Shown: one piece after another, positions 19,401-28,315 of the stretch
How positions within the stretch are numbered: position 1 is the first letter of the stretch
Layout: the number at the start of each line of letters is the position of its first letter
NCBI GenBank assembly: GCA_964481885.1
Contig: CAYZUS010000009.1
Location: forward strand, 13,862-77,861
Source: Fen731 sp964481885
GTDB taxonomy: Bacteria > Actinomycetota > Humimicrobiia > Humimicrobiales > Humimicrobiaceae
Reading direction: 5' to 3'
Length of the DNA stretch: 64,000 nt
The notes under the pieces: generated by a model
The model's input: the letters and a program-made list of their open reading frames with translations, nothing else
What the model was told of the DNA's origin: nothing
Databases searched by the model: none
Program-made: the position numbers and the translations under genes

Positions 19401-20263
19401 GGAAAATTATGGGTCTCAGCCGTAAATATAATATGGCGCCTGACACTTGCAGGATTAAATGCGCAGCAAAATCCGGGTCTTGCCGGGATTATTGTTGAAA
19501 TATCATAGCCTTTTATGGCGCTTGAATTATCGTTAAATGCTATAAGGCTGTTGGAAGGATTAGCCGCCAATGTGGACTTTATGACTTCCATAAGTGTCAA
19601 AGGCATCACTATGCCGTCTATTATGAGCCGCCCCTTGAAAAACCAGTGCCTTGAGTGTTCGCTGTTTGCCTGGCTCAACTGGTAACACTCCACGTTTGTG
19701 GGATTTCGCTTAAAATCTTCTGTAAACAGCCTGAAATAAAAATCGATATCCCATGCATCAAAACCCAGGCCATATTTTTTATTGATTTCTTCCAGTGCAC
19801 ATGCTCCCTCTGAAAGAAGGGGAATAATATAGACTTCCTGGGGTTTGATCCCGGTCCGGAAAGATTCAAGCACCAGGCCGTACACCATCTCTGTCATCCT
19901 GTCATGGTTTTCATCAACAAATTTATCATTATCTGCTGGAGCCAGCGTCTGACCACTGAACAGATACCTTCTGGAACGTTCAAGCCTGGTTATGCTGCTG
20001 ATACCGCAAGAATGACAGATTGCCACGGCATTTGTTGAAAATGCTGTTTCAAAATTAAGCCTGGGGCCAATTTCTGTAATGCATGAGTTTTTTTGAAGTA
20101 TACTGGTGTCCAATAATGATTTTATACTGAAATTTCCGGGTTCAAAAGTCTCGGACAACAGCCACTGAAGTGTTTTAATATCCGATTTATCCAATTCGCA
20201 AGAGGTTTCAATATTGTAGCAATATTCAAAACTCTTATCGATAAGGCGATAAAAGTGCAGCAA
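16409..20263 (-). CDS. purL: Phosphoribosylformylglycinamidine synthase, large single-chain form
   Basis: A 1284-residue one-piece FGAM synthase (E. coli type is about 1295), combining the ATP-binding synthase halves with a C-terminal glutaminase. Visible are FTAETHNFPSGVAPFPGAETGTGG (about 290), a second half starting near 650, and a class I amidotransferase domain with nucleophile region GVCNGCQLLS and PHPERAF near the end. Most monoderm bacteria use separate PurS, PurQ and small PurL; none is seen here, and none is needed. The start is TTG 20263 with AAAGGAAAG upstream; no ATG is near. It follows purB by 63 bases. Confidence 0.96.
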   Translation of the reverse strand: MLHFYRLIDKSFEYCYNIETSCELDKSDIKTLQWLLSETFEPGNFSIKSLLDTSILQKNSCITEIGPRLNFETAFSTNAVAICHSCGISSITRLERSRRYLFSGQTLAPADNDKFVDENHDRMTEMVYGLVLESFRTGIKPQEVYIIPLLSEGACALEEINKKYGLGFDAWDIDFYFRLFTEDFKRNPTNVECYQLSQANSEHSRHWFFKGRLIIDGIVMPLTLMEVIKSTLAANPSNSLIAFNDNSSAIKGYDISTIIPARPGFCCAFNPASVRRHIIFTAETHNFPSGVAPFPGAETGTGGRIRDVQGTGRGGHVIAGTAGYATGNLNIDGYNISGEDVSFIYPPNLASPLRIIIEESNGASDYGNKFGEPLIQGFTRTFGMRLPNGERKEWVKPIMFTGGIGQIDDCNIKKQQPSKGMLIIQVGGPAYRIGLGGGSASSLIQGENRQDLDFNAVQRGNAEMEQKLNRVVRACIEMGEDNPVLAAHDQGAGGPCNVLTEITDPAGGIIQIRKIAVGDSTMSVLEIWVAEFQERDAFLILPQNLQKFQDICLREKVNCEVLGEITNDGKIVVHDSLDNTCPVDLELSKILGNIPQKEFDLKRASILLEPLRIPEGLKIEEAIENVFRLPSVGSKGFLVRKVDRSVTGLVARQQCCGPLGLPVSDVSIIAQSHFGNSGAAMSIGEQPLKVLINPQAGARMSAAEALTNMVWAKISDLSDIKCSVNWMWPAKLPGEGAALWDCADALVEFMKFMGIAADGGKDSVSMAARVENEMVKSPGQVVVSAYVTVDDIRKSVTPDIKCPGESLLIYMDISRGKNRLGGSALAQTLGQAGDQCPDADDPELLKNAFYGIQEMIARDLILSGHDRSDGGLITAISEMIMSGNCGAEIDIVAEGVGRDLILGQLFSEELGLLIEYMPEQQMDILEIINKFGLPHIILGKTLKQKELIIKNAGNIVANIKTGTLLNWWESTSDELEKHQMSPSYALKQANSHIRKGPKYNISFVPEITGPEIIARQDKPKVAIIREEGSNGDREMASAFYMAGFETWDVTMTDLLAKQVSLKDFRGAVFVGGFSYADVLDSAKGWAGIIKFNPGLSEMFDEFYERPDTFSFGVCNGCQLLSLLGRVPFKGIPEIKQPRFISNPSGRFESRWATVKILKSPSIMLSGMEDTVFGVWVAHREGHMYCPDREVFEKAVNNKLMPMVYVDDEGCTAGEDAYPFNPNSSPGGYTAICSEDGRHLAMMPHPERAFLLWQLPWLPERLKKELSASPWLKMFQNARKWCEIK

Positions 20264-20326
20264 AATGGCTTTCCTTTCTTTTTTTAAGGCTTGTTTTTCA
20301 AGGGTTATCCTCCAAGGGCAATAAAA

Positions 20327-21628
20327 TCAGGTCTTTATGTAATCGAGCCTTTTTATTATGGTATCTATATGGCCAAGGTGATATTTAACATCGAAAAGAC
20401 TTTCAAGTTCGTCGGCGCTTAAGTAACCGGTTATCCTGCCATCCTGCAGAATATTTTCCTTAAAGCTTCCCTCTTCCTCCCAGGCCCTGAGAGCCGCAGC
20501 CTGAACAAGTCCGTAAGCGTCCTCTCTTAACAGGCCCTTATTTATAAGCTCGAGTAAAACGCGCTGGGAAAAAATAATACCGCCGTATTTCATAAGATTG
20601 CGCTGCATATTTGCAGGTATTACGTTTAAATTTTCAACGACAAAGACAGTCTTTTCAAGGATATAGTCCAAAATAATGAAACTGTCGGGAATGATAATTC
20701 TTTCTGAAGAAGAGTGGGAAATATCCCTCTCGTGCCACAGTGCGATGTTTTCAAGCGCCGTAATCGAGTTTGACCGAAGCACTCTTGCAAGGCCGCAGAT
20801 CCTTTCACAAATGATAGGATTTCTTTTATGCGGCATTGCCGATGATCCTTTTTGCCCTTTGACAAAAGGCTCCTCTATTTCTTTTATATCTGTCTTCTGC
20901 AGACCCCTGACTTCAAGAGCTATCTTTTCAAGTGTGGCGCCACAAATTGCAATCGCACATGACATTTCTGCATGCCTGTCCCTCTGAAGTATCTGGGTCG
21001 ACGCCAAAGAAGGTTTCAGTCCGAGAAGTGTGCATACTTTTTCTTCCACCTGGGGACTGGTATTTGCATATGTGCCGACGGCCCCCGAAATCTTCCCGTA
21101 GCTTATGGTATCCCTTGCTGATTTAAGCCTTTCAAGATTTCTGTCCATCTCAAATGCCCAGACTGCCATTTTAAGGCCCAGTGTGACAGGCTCAGCATGT
21201 ATTCCGTGTGTCCGGCCGACCATTACTGTGCCGGCATATTTTTTTGCCTGATTTATAAGCACGGCCAAAAGCTTTTTTACTTTTTCCAATATGATTTCGA
21301 CAGAGTCCACCATCTGCAGGCTGAGGGCCGTATCACCCACATCGGAGGAGGTTAATCCAAAATGAAGATATTTTGAAGAATCGCCAATATAAGATGAGAC
21401 CTCTGTAAGGAATGCAATAACATCATGATGAGTTCTTGATTCGATTTCCTCTATATTCTTTATATCAAAACGGGAAAGCTCAACAATGTCCCTGCTTGCT
21501 TTGGCGGGAATTATTCCAAGTTCAGCCTGAACACAGCTCACGGCTTTTTCAACTTTAAGCCAGTAAGTAAATTTTGAATTTTCCTCCCAGATCCTGCCCA
21601 TCTCAGGGTTGGTATAGCGCGGTATCAT
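20327..21628 (-). CDS. purB: Adenylosuccinate lyase
   Basis: A 433-residue enzyme of the fumarase/aspartase superfamily, acting twice in purine synthesis (SAICAR to AICAR, adenylosuccinate to AMP). The signature loop GSSAMPHKRNPI is intact, as are GRTHGIHAEPVTLG and the N-terminal RYTNPEMGRIW. The ATG directly follows the stop codon of the 110-residue upstream gene (TAAATG), so the two are translationally coupled. Length is typical. Confidence 0.97.
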   Translation of the reverse strand: MIPRYTNPEMGRIWEENSKFTYWLKVEKAVSCVQAELGIIPAKASRDIVELSRFDIKNIEEIESRTHHDVIAFLTEVSSYIGDSSKYLHFGLTSSDVGDTALSLQMVDSVEIILEKVKKLLAVLINQAKKYAGTVMVGRTHGIHAEPVTLGLKMAVWAFEMDRNLERLKSARDTISYGKISGAVGTYANTSPQVEEKVCTLLGLKPSLASTQILQRDRHAEMSCAIAICGATLEKIALEVRGLQKTDIKEIEEPFVKGQKGSSAMPHKRNPIICERICGLARVLRSNSITALENIALWHERDISHSSSERIIIPDSFIILDYILEKTVFVVENLNVIPANMQRNLMKYGGIIFSQRVLLELINKGLLREDAYGLVQAAALRAWEEEGSFKENILQDGRITGYLSADELESLFDVKYHLGHIDTIIKRLDYIKT

Positions 21629-21961
21629 TTATGGCTCCAGACTGCCGTCTTCCAGTTTGTCCAAAACTTTCTTTTTGAAATCCTTGTAATTTTTGGAGTC
21701 TTTCAAGTCAAAAAGGTCCTCGCCCATATCAAAAAAAACCTGGTCATACTCATCAATGCAGATATCCCCAATGCTTTTAAGCCAGATGTTTTTTATTTCC
21801 CAGCTTTTAAAATCTGAAAGCCAGGCTTTTTCTGAAGCAGGAATACTGTCCTTTATGAATTCACTTAATTTTTCAGATTTCCTGGAAACCTGCAAAAGAA
21901 AATTTTCATCTTCGAAAAGATATGAAAGATTTGCAATACTAAAGTCTAATTCTTTAGTCAT
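21629..21961 (-). CDS. Conserved-looking hypothetical protein coupled to purB
   Basis: A 110-residue acidic protein with AGAGGT upstream of its ATG; its stop codon abuts the purB start. Composition is rich in Asp, Glu, Lys, Phe and Trp, with no membrane segment and no motif I recognise. As first gene of the purine cluster on this strand it may be a regulator or assembly partner, but this rests only on position. Confidence 0.75.
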   Translation of the reverse strand: MTKELDFSIANLSYLFEDENFLLQVSRKSEKLSEFIKDSIPASEKAWLSDFKSWEIKNIWLKSIGDICIDEYDQVFFDMGEDLFDLKDSKNYKDFKKKVLDKLEDGSLEP

Positions 21962-22136
21962 GAATTTACCTCTGATCTAAAATAAAATAATCTTATTGTT
22001 AACCTTATCACTTTATAAACCGTGCAATTTTTCTTCAGTACAATAAAAAATTTAATCACAAAACAAAAATAATTGCTATAAATTTTATTGAAAAAGAAAC
22101 CTAATTTACGTCTTGTTACAAAACCTAAATTACATC

Positions 22137-23057
22137 TTATTCCAGATAGCCCTGCAAGAACTCTTTTACCTGGGCCGCATCCACAACCACATATGAAATA
22201 CCATCGATTGTAGCAGTTTTCCCGGGAATGGTTATCCTTTCAAAATCCTTATTGGAAAAAAACAGAATAGTACCCAGAGTTATAAAGTCAATGGTTGAAA
22301 AATCAGATTTTGTGTCTTCGTCCAAAATATTTAACAGCTGTGGTGCCTTGCCGATTATCGAAACATTAAACTTTTGTTTAAAAATTTCATTAATAAGGTA
22401 TTTCTGTCTGTCGACCCTGTCAAAGTCACCCATTGCTGATTTTCTGTCTCTTGCAAATGCAAGAGCCTGCTCGCCATCCATTAAATGTGTGCCGGGCTCA
22501 AAGTCTGAACCTGAAAGCGGGTCATGCATTGGTTCATCTACGGTGATGTATACTCCTCCAAGAGCATCTACCACACTTTTAAAACCTTCAAAATTAACAA
22601 GCATTGTTTTTGTTATGGGAATACCGGTCAGTTCATATATTTCATTGACCAGCATTTCTTCCCCGCCATAGACATATGCGGCATTTATTTTATTAGTGCC
22701 ATGATCAGGAAGGTTAACTTTGGTATCCCTTGGAATCGATATTAAGAGGTCCTTTTTTCCCCAGGGCGCAATATGCAGTATCATTATAGTGTCTGTACGG
22801 CCCTTAAAATTCTTAACGTCGCCTCTCTCATCAACTCCTAAAAAAAGATAGTTTTTTGCGCCTGTCGCAAGTGTGTCGCCTGTATTCTCTTTTGCAGTGG
22901 TTTCGTCTCCTGAGTTGTCTGTTTTTTCCGCGACTTCTGTGGAGTCTCCTCCTGAAGAAGAACCCTTAAGTGATGGAACGATAAACAAAAGTACAATAAC
23001 CAACCCCAGAATAAAAACTAAAATAAAAGCTATAAAACAACCTCTGGCTTTACTCAT
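22137..23057 (-). CDS. LytR-CpsA-Psr family cell-wall glycopolymer ligase
   Basis: A 306-residue protein with one N-terminal membrane segment (about 8-28), a Ser/Thr/Glu-rich linker, and an extracellular LCP domain (about 70-255). Family motifs include DTIMILHI, SIPRDTKVNLPDHGTNKINAA with the phosphate-binding Arg, and AFARDRKSAMGDFDRVDRQ. LCP enzymes transfer undecaprenyl-linked teichoic acids or other glycopolymers to peptidoglycan in monoderm bacteria. It starts three bases after the rex stop, so the two form an operon. Confidence 0.94.
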   Translation of the reverse strand: MSKARGCFIAFILVFILGLVIVLLFIVPSLKGSSSGGDSTEVAEKTDNSGDETTAKENTGDTLATGAKNYLFLGVDERGDVKNFKGRTDTIMILHIAPWGKKDLLISIPRDTKVNLPDHGTNKINAAYVYGGEEMLVNEIYELTGIPITKTMLVNFEGFKSVVDALGGVYITVDEPMHDPLSGSDFEPGTHLMDGEQALAFARDRKSAMGDFDRVDRQKYLINEIFKQKFNVSIIGKAPQLLNILDEDTKSDFSTIDFITLGTILFFSNKDFERITIPGKTATIDGISYVVVDAAQVKEFLQGYLE

Positions 23058-23060
23058 GAC

Positions 23061-23705
23061 TTAATTATAGCCTTTGCGGGAGGTGTTTGACAAATAATAG
23101 AGCGTATGAAGAAGTTTTTCGATAGGATCATTTGTCTGAACACTTACATGTCTGGGGACCTTGATAGGTGCGGAAGTATAATTTACGATAACCTTAATTC
23201 CTGATATTACCAACAGGTCTGTGACCCTTTGAGCTGAATCTTCCGGCACGGCCAGTATTGCAATATCTATAAGATTATCATAAGCAATGTTTTTAATTTC
23301 AGAAATATCTTTTACTTTCCTGCCAAAAATTGATTTGCCTACGATCTCCGGGTCGTTATCAAAGACATTTTCAATCTTAAAACCAAATTTGCTGAGCAAC
23401 CTGTAATTTAAAAGTGCTTTGCCCAGATTGCCGGCCCCGACCAATGCTATATTGGACTTTCCGTTATATCCAAGTATTTTATTAAAAGAGCTGATAAGGT
23501 CATCTATATTAAACCCCACACCTCTTTTACCCTTAAGCTCAAAGTAAATAAGGTCCCTCCTCACTTCAGCACTGTTGACCTTGGTATGGGCGGAAATCTC
23601 CCGGGATGTGACCGTCCTTTTGCCTGTATCTTTGAGGTTTACTGTATATTTTAAGTATCGCGAAAGCCTTGCTATTATGCCTTCAGAATGAATCTTTGTT
23701 TCCAT
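23061..23705 (-). CDS. rex: Redox-sensing transcriptional repressor Rex
   Basis: A 214-residue NADH-sensing repressor. The N-terminal winged helix (about 5-75) contains SAEVRRDLIYFELKGKRGVGFN, and the Rossmann domain starts at ALVGAGNLGKALLNY (about 85). Rex releases DNA when NADH/NAD+ rises and usually controls fermentation and respiration genes. GGGAG precedes the ATG. It is transcribed with the LCP gene downstream. I found no convincing Rex palindrome (TTGTGAA-N4-TTCACAA type) in the flanking regions. Confidence 0.96.
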   Translation of the reverse strand: METKIHSEGIIARLSRYLKYTVNLKDTGKRTVTSREISAHTKVNSAEVRRDLIYFELKGKRGVGFNIDDLISSFNKILGYNGKSNIALVGAGNLGKALLNYRLLSKFGFKIENVFDNDPEIVGKSIFGRKVKDISEIKNIAYDNLIDIAILAVPEDSAQRVTDLLVISGIKVIVNYTSAPIKVPRHVSVQTNDPIEKLLHTLYYLSNTSRKGYN

Positions 23706-23863
23706 GGATAAAAAACTCCCTTAAGTACTAAAAAACACTTTGTAGCAGAATTGTAACAAATATGGACCGGTTTAACAATACTGCTTTAAGATACTTTTTC
23801 AAACAGAGTATCGGAAATTGCACTACAGGCGTTTATATTTTAAACAAGGCCGTTTAAAAACTT

Positions 23864-24826
23864 TTATTTAAAAACATATATGCCATCATCCATATAAAAT
23901 TCACGTTTGCATGAGGTGCATACAACTTTTCCGCCGGAATTGATTTCAAGGTTTTCATCTCTGCATGCAGGACAGCAAAAATAGTTTTTAAAATCCTCAA
24001 AATTTTCGGTTGCACTTTTGAAGTTCAGGCCTGTCAGATCAGTTTGCGCCTGGCCCGCCTGCAGTGTCCCTGCGTTTACTGTTTTAAGAAAAATACTCGG
24101 GCCGGTATCTATAAATGAAAAAACATTCTGGTATATTCTCTCAAAAAAAAGCAGGACTTTTAAATTAATATGCCTCTTTAAAAACCCCAGCCTGTAGTTG
24201 GAGGCACTTACCTGCTTTAGTATTTTAAATCCGGATTGCCTTAAGAGTGATTTAATAAATCCTGGATGGTAGTCAAGGATTGTGGCACCTATCTGCAGCG
24301 GCCTGCTGTCAAAAGGTGACTGCTTCAATCTGCCAGACATAAATTTTAAAATATTTTTTAAATTACGTTTATTTGCAAACTCAACCAGGAAACAGCCGCC
24401 CGGCTTTAGAATCCTGGAAGCTTCACTTATAAACTTCCCAACATTATCAATATGATGCATTACCCTGACCGTCATGGCCACATCCGCAAAAGACGCCTTG
24501 AATGGAAGACTCGTTACGTCTGCAGCCACATAGGAAACTTTATTCATCTGAGCCGCATCGTAATTTAAGAACTTGCCTACTGCCTCCTTTGCATTTTTTA
24601 AATTACTGACTGAGAAGTCCACAAGAAATATTTTTTCGAAATCTTTATATTCGCTAAAAAGCCTGCCAAAGCCACAGCCCAGGTCAACAAATATCCTGCC
24701 GCGCTTTTCAAGGGGTCCTATAAATTTCTTTATAACAATTCTTTCTGAATTGTCTTCATAAAGTCTTTTATCGTCCTGCCAGAATTGCCTGTAATCATAA
24801 TTTTCATAATCCGATTGCTTTATCAA
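23864..24826 (-). CDS. SAM-dependent methyltransferase with C-terminal zinc ribbon
   Basis: A 320-residue protein starting at TTG 24826 with a strong AAGGAG 6 bases upstream. The class I methyltransferase domain (about 40-170) has motif I VDLGCGFGRLF and a DVAMTVRVMHHI stretch typical of Methyltransf_11 proteins. The last 40 residues carry CPAC and CTSC, a four-cysteine zinc ribbon like those of Trm112-type proteins. The substrate is unknown; the fused zinc ribbon may aid substrate or RNA binding (inference). No operon partner is within 150 bases. Confidence 0.88.
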   Translation of the reverse strand: MIKQSDYENYDYRQFWQDDKRLYEDNSERIVIKKFIGPLEKRGRIFVDLGCGFGRLFSEYKDFEKIFLVDFSVSNLKNAKEAVGKFLNYDAAQMNKVSYVAADVTSLPFKASFADVAMTVRVMHHIDNVGKFISEASRILKPGGCFLVEFANKRNLKNILKFMSGRLKQSPFDSRPLQIGATILDYHPGFIKSLLRQSGFKILKQVSASNYRLGFLKRHINLKVLLFFERIYQNVFSFIDTGPSIFLKTVNAGTLQAGQAQTDLTGLNFKSATENFEDFKNYFCCPACRDENLEINSGGKVVCTSCKREFYMDDGIYVFK

Positions 24827-24858
24827 TTATTCTCCTTATAAAAAACCCTCATAAACCA

Positions 24859-24888
24859 AAAAGTCCTGTACTTTCATACAGGACTTTT
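24859..24888 (-). terminator. Rho-independent terminator for the 14-codon peptide gene
   Basis: A perfect 12-base stem AAAAGTCCTGTA/TACAGGACTTTT with a 6-base loop. Read on the minus strand it follows the peptide stop codon by 14 bases and ends in a T-tract. Confidence 0.8.
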
Positions 24889-24902
24889 ATTTATACACGA
24901 AG

Positions 24903-24947
24903 CTACTTCTTTTTTCCGCCTTTTGCTTTTTCTTTCTTAGCTGGCAT
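24903..24947 (-). CDS. 14-residue Lys-rich peptide (MPAKKEKAKGGKKK)
   Basis: A short frame with a near-perfect ribosome-binding site, AAGGAGG, followed by TTTAA and ATG. The peptide has eight Lys in fourteen residues plus a Gly-Gly turn. A strong terminator starts 14 bases after the stop, so the whole is a compact, self-contained expression unit upstream of the methyltransferase gene. Such a basic peptide could bind rRNA, DNA or membranes, but the sequence gives no specific role. It could also be an upstream leader for the methyltransferase, though the terminator argues against that unless it is conditional. Confidence 0.6.
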   Translation of the reverse strand: MPAKKEKAKGGKKK

Positions 24948-25375
24948 TTAAACCTCCTTACAAATTTAAATTATAATTCTAGGTGAAATATTAATTCTAA
25001 AAAAAACAAAATGCAATAAAAATAAGATAAATTTTACTATAATTTATTTGTCCGTTTTTAATTACTTGCTGTAAAAACTTCGATGTTGATTTTTATATTT
25101 TTTTGTTCAAAACGCCCCTGATACAAATTAATTAAACCGATCAGATATTCACATCACTAAGCTATCCGCCGTATATTATAGGTGGCATTAATTATTTTCC
25201 TGAAATAATGTTAAACATAGTGCGTACCTTAGCCGGATGGATTTCGACCATAACTATATCGCAGCAATATACGTACAAAACTCGACAGAAGGTTTTAATT
25301 CACAAAAGCTTTTACCGGACTTTCGGAGTTTATGCCTGTACATTGTTTTGGATTTCAGGTTTACTAAATCCAATT
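24948..25375. other. AT-rich intergenic region
   Basis: About 430 bases holding the ribosome-binding site of the peptide gene at its left end and presumably its promoter. A 69-codon plus-strand frame (25237-25446) overlaps the sensor gene and has no ribosome-binding site. Nothing else recognised. Confidence 0.4.
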
Positions 25376-28315
25376 TCACTTTGACAATATTTCTATTGCC
25401 TTGTCAACCAGCCGAGGATCAAACTGGGTGCCGGCGCATCTTTTAAGCTCTGCGATTGCGTCTTCCCTGCTCATTGCCGGCTTATACACCCGACCGCTTG
25501 TCATGACATCGTAAGCATCGACAATAAGTATAATTCGGGAAATAACAGGTATGGAATCTCCGCTTATTCCCAGTGGATAACCACTGCCATCGAAGTTTTC
25601 GTGGCAGGAAAGAATGCTCTTGGCAATATGGGAAATCTGCTGTGAGGACTGGGCAATATTATACCCTATCTCAGGATGCCTTTTTATAACTGCCCATTCT
25701 TTTTCAGTTAACTTGCCTTTTTTAAGCAGTATCTTTTCAGGGATGGCAACTTTGCCTATGTCATGAAGTGATGCAAGAAGTGCAAGCTCATCTAATTGAT
25801 GGGCGGGCAATTTGATTGATTTTCCCAGTTTTGTTGCAAAATCATGCATCCTGTCAGCATGCTCCTTGGTTTCGTTGCTTTTTTCATAAAGAGCCTGTTC
25901 GAGGGCAAAAATAATCGAGCTTGTCAGGCTTTCTTTCTGGGCAAGTTTATTTTTATACATATTGCTTTCCGCATCTATGACAACTGTCTGTATATCCTCA
26001 TCAGGTCTTTCTTTTCTTGAAGTACCAATAGAGATACTTACAGGGATCTTTTGGCTGTTTGTCTTGGCACATTCCTTTTTTATCATTCCCACAATCTCTT
26101 CAGTATCTGAAATGGCAGTTTCAGGCAGCAGCAATACAAATTCATCTCCGCCCCAGTGGGCAAGTATGTCGTCAGGGCGGCATACTTTTTTGAATATTTC
26201 CGCAGTCTTTTTTAGTAACTTGTCCCCCTCGGTATGGCCAAAAACATCATTTATTATCTTAAGGCCATTTAAATCACACATTATAAAGCTAATAGGAAGA
26301 TGTCTTTCTGTATCAAGTCTTTTTAATTCTTCCTCAAAAAACCTGCGGTTATACAGTCCTGTCATATAGTCATGAAAACCCAAATAGATAATTTCGTCCT
26401 CTGCTTTTTTACGTTCGGTGATATCATTAATACTGGACAGAATAAATGCTTCACTATTGATATGGATGATTTGTGCAGAGAATAGACAAATTATGACTTC
26501 TCCATTCTTTTTTCTAAACTGAAACTCCTTGTCTTTGACTTCAGTACCCTCTTTAAGTGCAGATACCACCATCTCACGGTTTTCATTGTTTACCCACATG
26601 TTAAGACTTATTGATGAATCAGCAATGGCCTCTTCCCCGGTAAAACCGGAAATAGACGCAAAAGCGTCATTGACTTCAATGAATTTTCCATCTTTTACAC
26701 TAGTAATGGTGATGGCATAAGACGAAGTCTTAAAAGCCTTGGAAAACTTCTCGGCACTCTCCCGCAAGGCTTCCTCAGCTTTTTTACGCTTGTTAATGTC
26801 AGCGTGTGTTCCACTCATCCATAGTGGTTTTTCGTCAGGGGTCCGGGAAATTACTTTTCCCCTGTCATGTACCCAAACCCAGCTTCCATCTTTATGCCTC
26901 ATTCGGCATTCGACGTCATAATAATCTATTTCCTCTGAAAAAACCTTACCCAGCTGCTCATTGGATTTATTAATATCATCGGGATGCGCAAATCTCTCCC
27001 ATGTCTCTATACTGACAGGTGATATTTCAGCGAGCTTATATCCTATAATCTCGGCCCATCGGTCACTAAATACTGTTTCTCCGGTCTGAACGTTCCATTC
27101 CCATGTCCCCACATTAGTGCCTTCAAGGATATTTACCAATCTAACATTGAGATTATTCAGCTTGAGTTCAGCCGCCTTTTTTAAAGACAGTTGGAGAAGC
27201 AGAAAGATGATCAGCAGCGTTTCGGAGATAATGAAAACTATCGCAGTAATAATCTGCCATTTATATAAATCCCAGGTACTCAGATTTTTGTTAATTACAA
27301 TGCTCCCGGCAGGAAGGTCCGCTTCTTTAATTCCCCACCTCTTCATTTCATTCCAGTCAAAATAGTTTTTGTTTTTGCTGGTTACGGCCTGAATTTCAGA
27401 TGGTTTTTTTCCGCTTAATATCTGAAGAGCTATCCCTGAAGCATTTTCACTGATGTCTGCATAACTTATCAGATTTCCCCCCAGAATACCCTTGCCTATA
27501 AATGTATCGTACATCCCATATATTGGCGCCCTGGATACCTTGCTTAACTGCAACACAACTTCCAGCGGAATAAAAGCTTTTCCTTCGCCATCCATATTAA
27601 ATGAAACAAAAAACACTGCGGTCCGGGCCGGTAGTGAGGCCAATTTCTTTTGTACCTCATCGATACTAAAATCTTCAAGCAAAGTGACTTTAATTTTTTG
27701 AGTATATTCCTGGAGAGCATTTTTTGCTGCATCTTTGTAAAACAGATCCTGTTTGCTTGTCCCTGTGATAACAACGATTTCTTCTACGTCCGGCTGCACT
27801 TTCAGGATGATCTCTATGTTACTTTTTATATCCAGGCTTTTAAAGTTGCCCGTTACATTTGACTTTAAGTCCGCAGCTTTCAGCTTTCCCTCAGTAATAC
27901 TGCAAAAGACAAAAGGAAGTCCGGGGAACAACTCATCCCCATATTGAGCAATAAAATCCCAGGATATATCGTCCATAACCATTACCAGATCCAGGTCATA
28001 CCCGGAGTATTTTTCCTTCAGCAATTCCATCGTCATTTTTTGAATGGATTCCGATTTAAACCGGTTTACTTCAAGATATTCGCTGTAAAGAGAAATCGAA
28101 AAAATGTCAGAATTTTTCAGGATTTTTGAGATTGTTTGCTCCATTATCATATTGACGGGAAGGAATTGGTTATCGCTATAGAGCAGAAGTACTTTTTTTG
28201 GAATCTTTTCGGTCCTTGCGAAAATAGAAGCGACTGAAAAATGGAATAAAATGGCAAGAAGCAGAAACGCCCCTAGAAATATTGCCGAAAGCTTGATTGC
28301 TTTTTTTATTGCCAT
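25376..28315 (-). CDS. Membrane sensor with periplasmic ABC-type binding domain, two PAS, GGDEF and HD-GYP
   Basis: A 979-residue cyclic di-GMP enzyme. Order: membrane segment (about 8-30), extracytoplasmic domain like ABC substrate-binding proteins (about 38-335), second membrane segment (about 352-378), two PAS domains (about 390-510 and 520-640), GGDEF domain with HWGGDEF at about 721-726 and intact RPDD inhibitory site, then HD-GYP with LHDIGKVAIPE and HENFDGSGYP. Both synthesis and hydrolysis motifs are complete, so it may switch direction in response to a bound ligand. I start at ATG 28315 (MAIKKAIKL, before the membrane segment); a TTG at 28354 would add 13 residues without a ribosome-binding site. 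Confidence 0.92.
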   Translation of the reverse strand: MAIKKAIKLSAIFLGAFLLLAILFHFSVASIFARTEKIPKKVLLLYSDNQFLPVNMIMEQTISKILKNSDIFSISLYSEYLEVNRFKSESIQKMTMELLKEKYSGYDLDLVMVMDDISWDFIAQYGDELFPGLPFVFCSITEGKLKAADLKSNVTGNFKSLDIKSNIEIILKVQPDVEEIVVITGTSKQDLFYKDAAKNALQEYTQKIKVTLLEDFSIDEVQKKLASLPARTAVFFVSFNMDGEGKAFIPLEVVLQLSKVSRAPIYGMYDTFIGKGILGGNLISYADISENASGIALQILSGKKPSEIQAVTSKNKNYFDWNEMKRWGIKEADLPAGSIVINKNLSTWDLYKWQIITAIVFIISETLLIIFLLLQLSLKKAAELKLNNLNVRLVNILEGTNVGTWEWNVQTGETVFSDRWAEIIGYKLAEISPVSIETWERFAHPDDINKSNEQLGKVFSEEIDYYDVECRMRHKDGSWVWVHDRGKVISRTPDEKPLWMSGTHADINKRKKAEEALRESAEKFSKAFKTSSYAITITSVKDGKFIEVNDAFASISGFTGEEAIADSSISLNMWVNNENREMVVSALKEGTEVKDKEFQFRKKNGEVIICLFSAQIIHINSEAFILSSINDITERKKAEDEIIYLGFHDYMTGLYNRRFFEEELKRLDTERHLPISFIMCDLNGLKIINDVFGHTEGDKLLKKTAEIFKKVCRPDDILAHWGGDEFVLLLPETAISDTEEIVGMIKKECAKTNSQKIPVSISIGTSRKERPDEDIQTVVIDAESNMYKNKLAQKESLTSSIIFALEQALYEKSNETKEHADRMHDFATKLGKSIKLPAHQLDELALLASLHDIGKVAIPEKILLKKGKLTEKEWAVIKRHPEIGYNIAQSSQQISHIAKSILSCHENFDGSGYPLGISGDSIPVISRIILIVDAYDVMTSGRVYKPAMSREDAIAELKRCAGTQFDPRLVDKAIEILSK

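Noticed and set aside
21962..22136. Purine riboswitch upstream of the purine cluster
   Set aside because: No conserved purine-aptamer loops seen in this stretch.
23706..23863. Rex operator upstream of rex
   Set aside because: TTGTAACAAA occurs but is not the required spaced palindrome.
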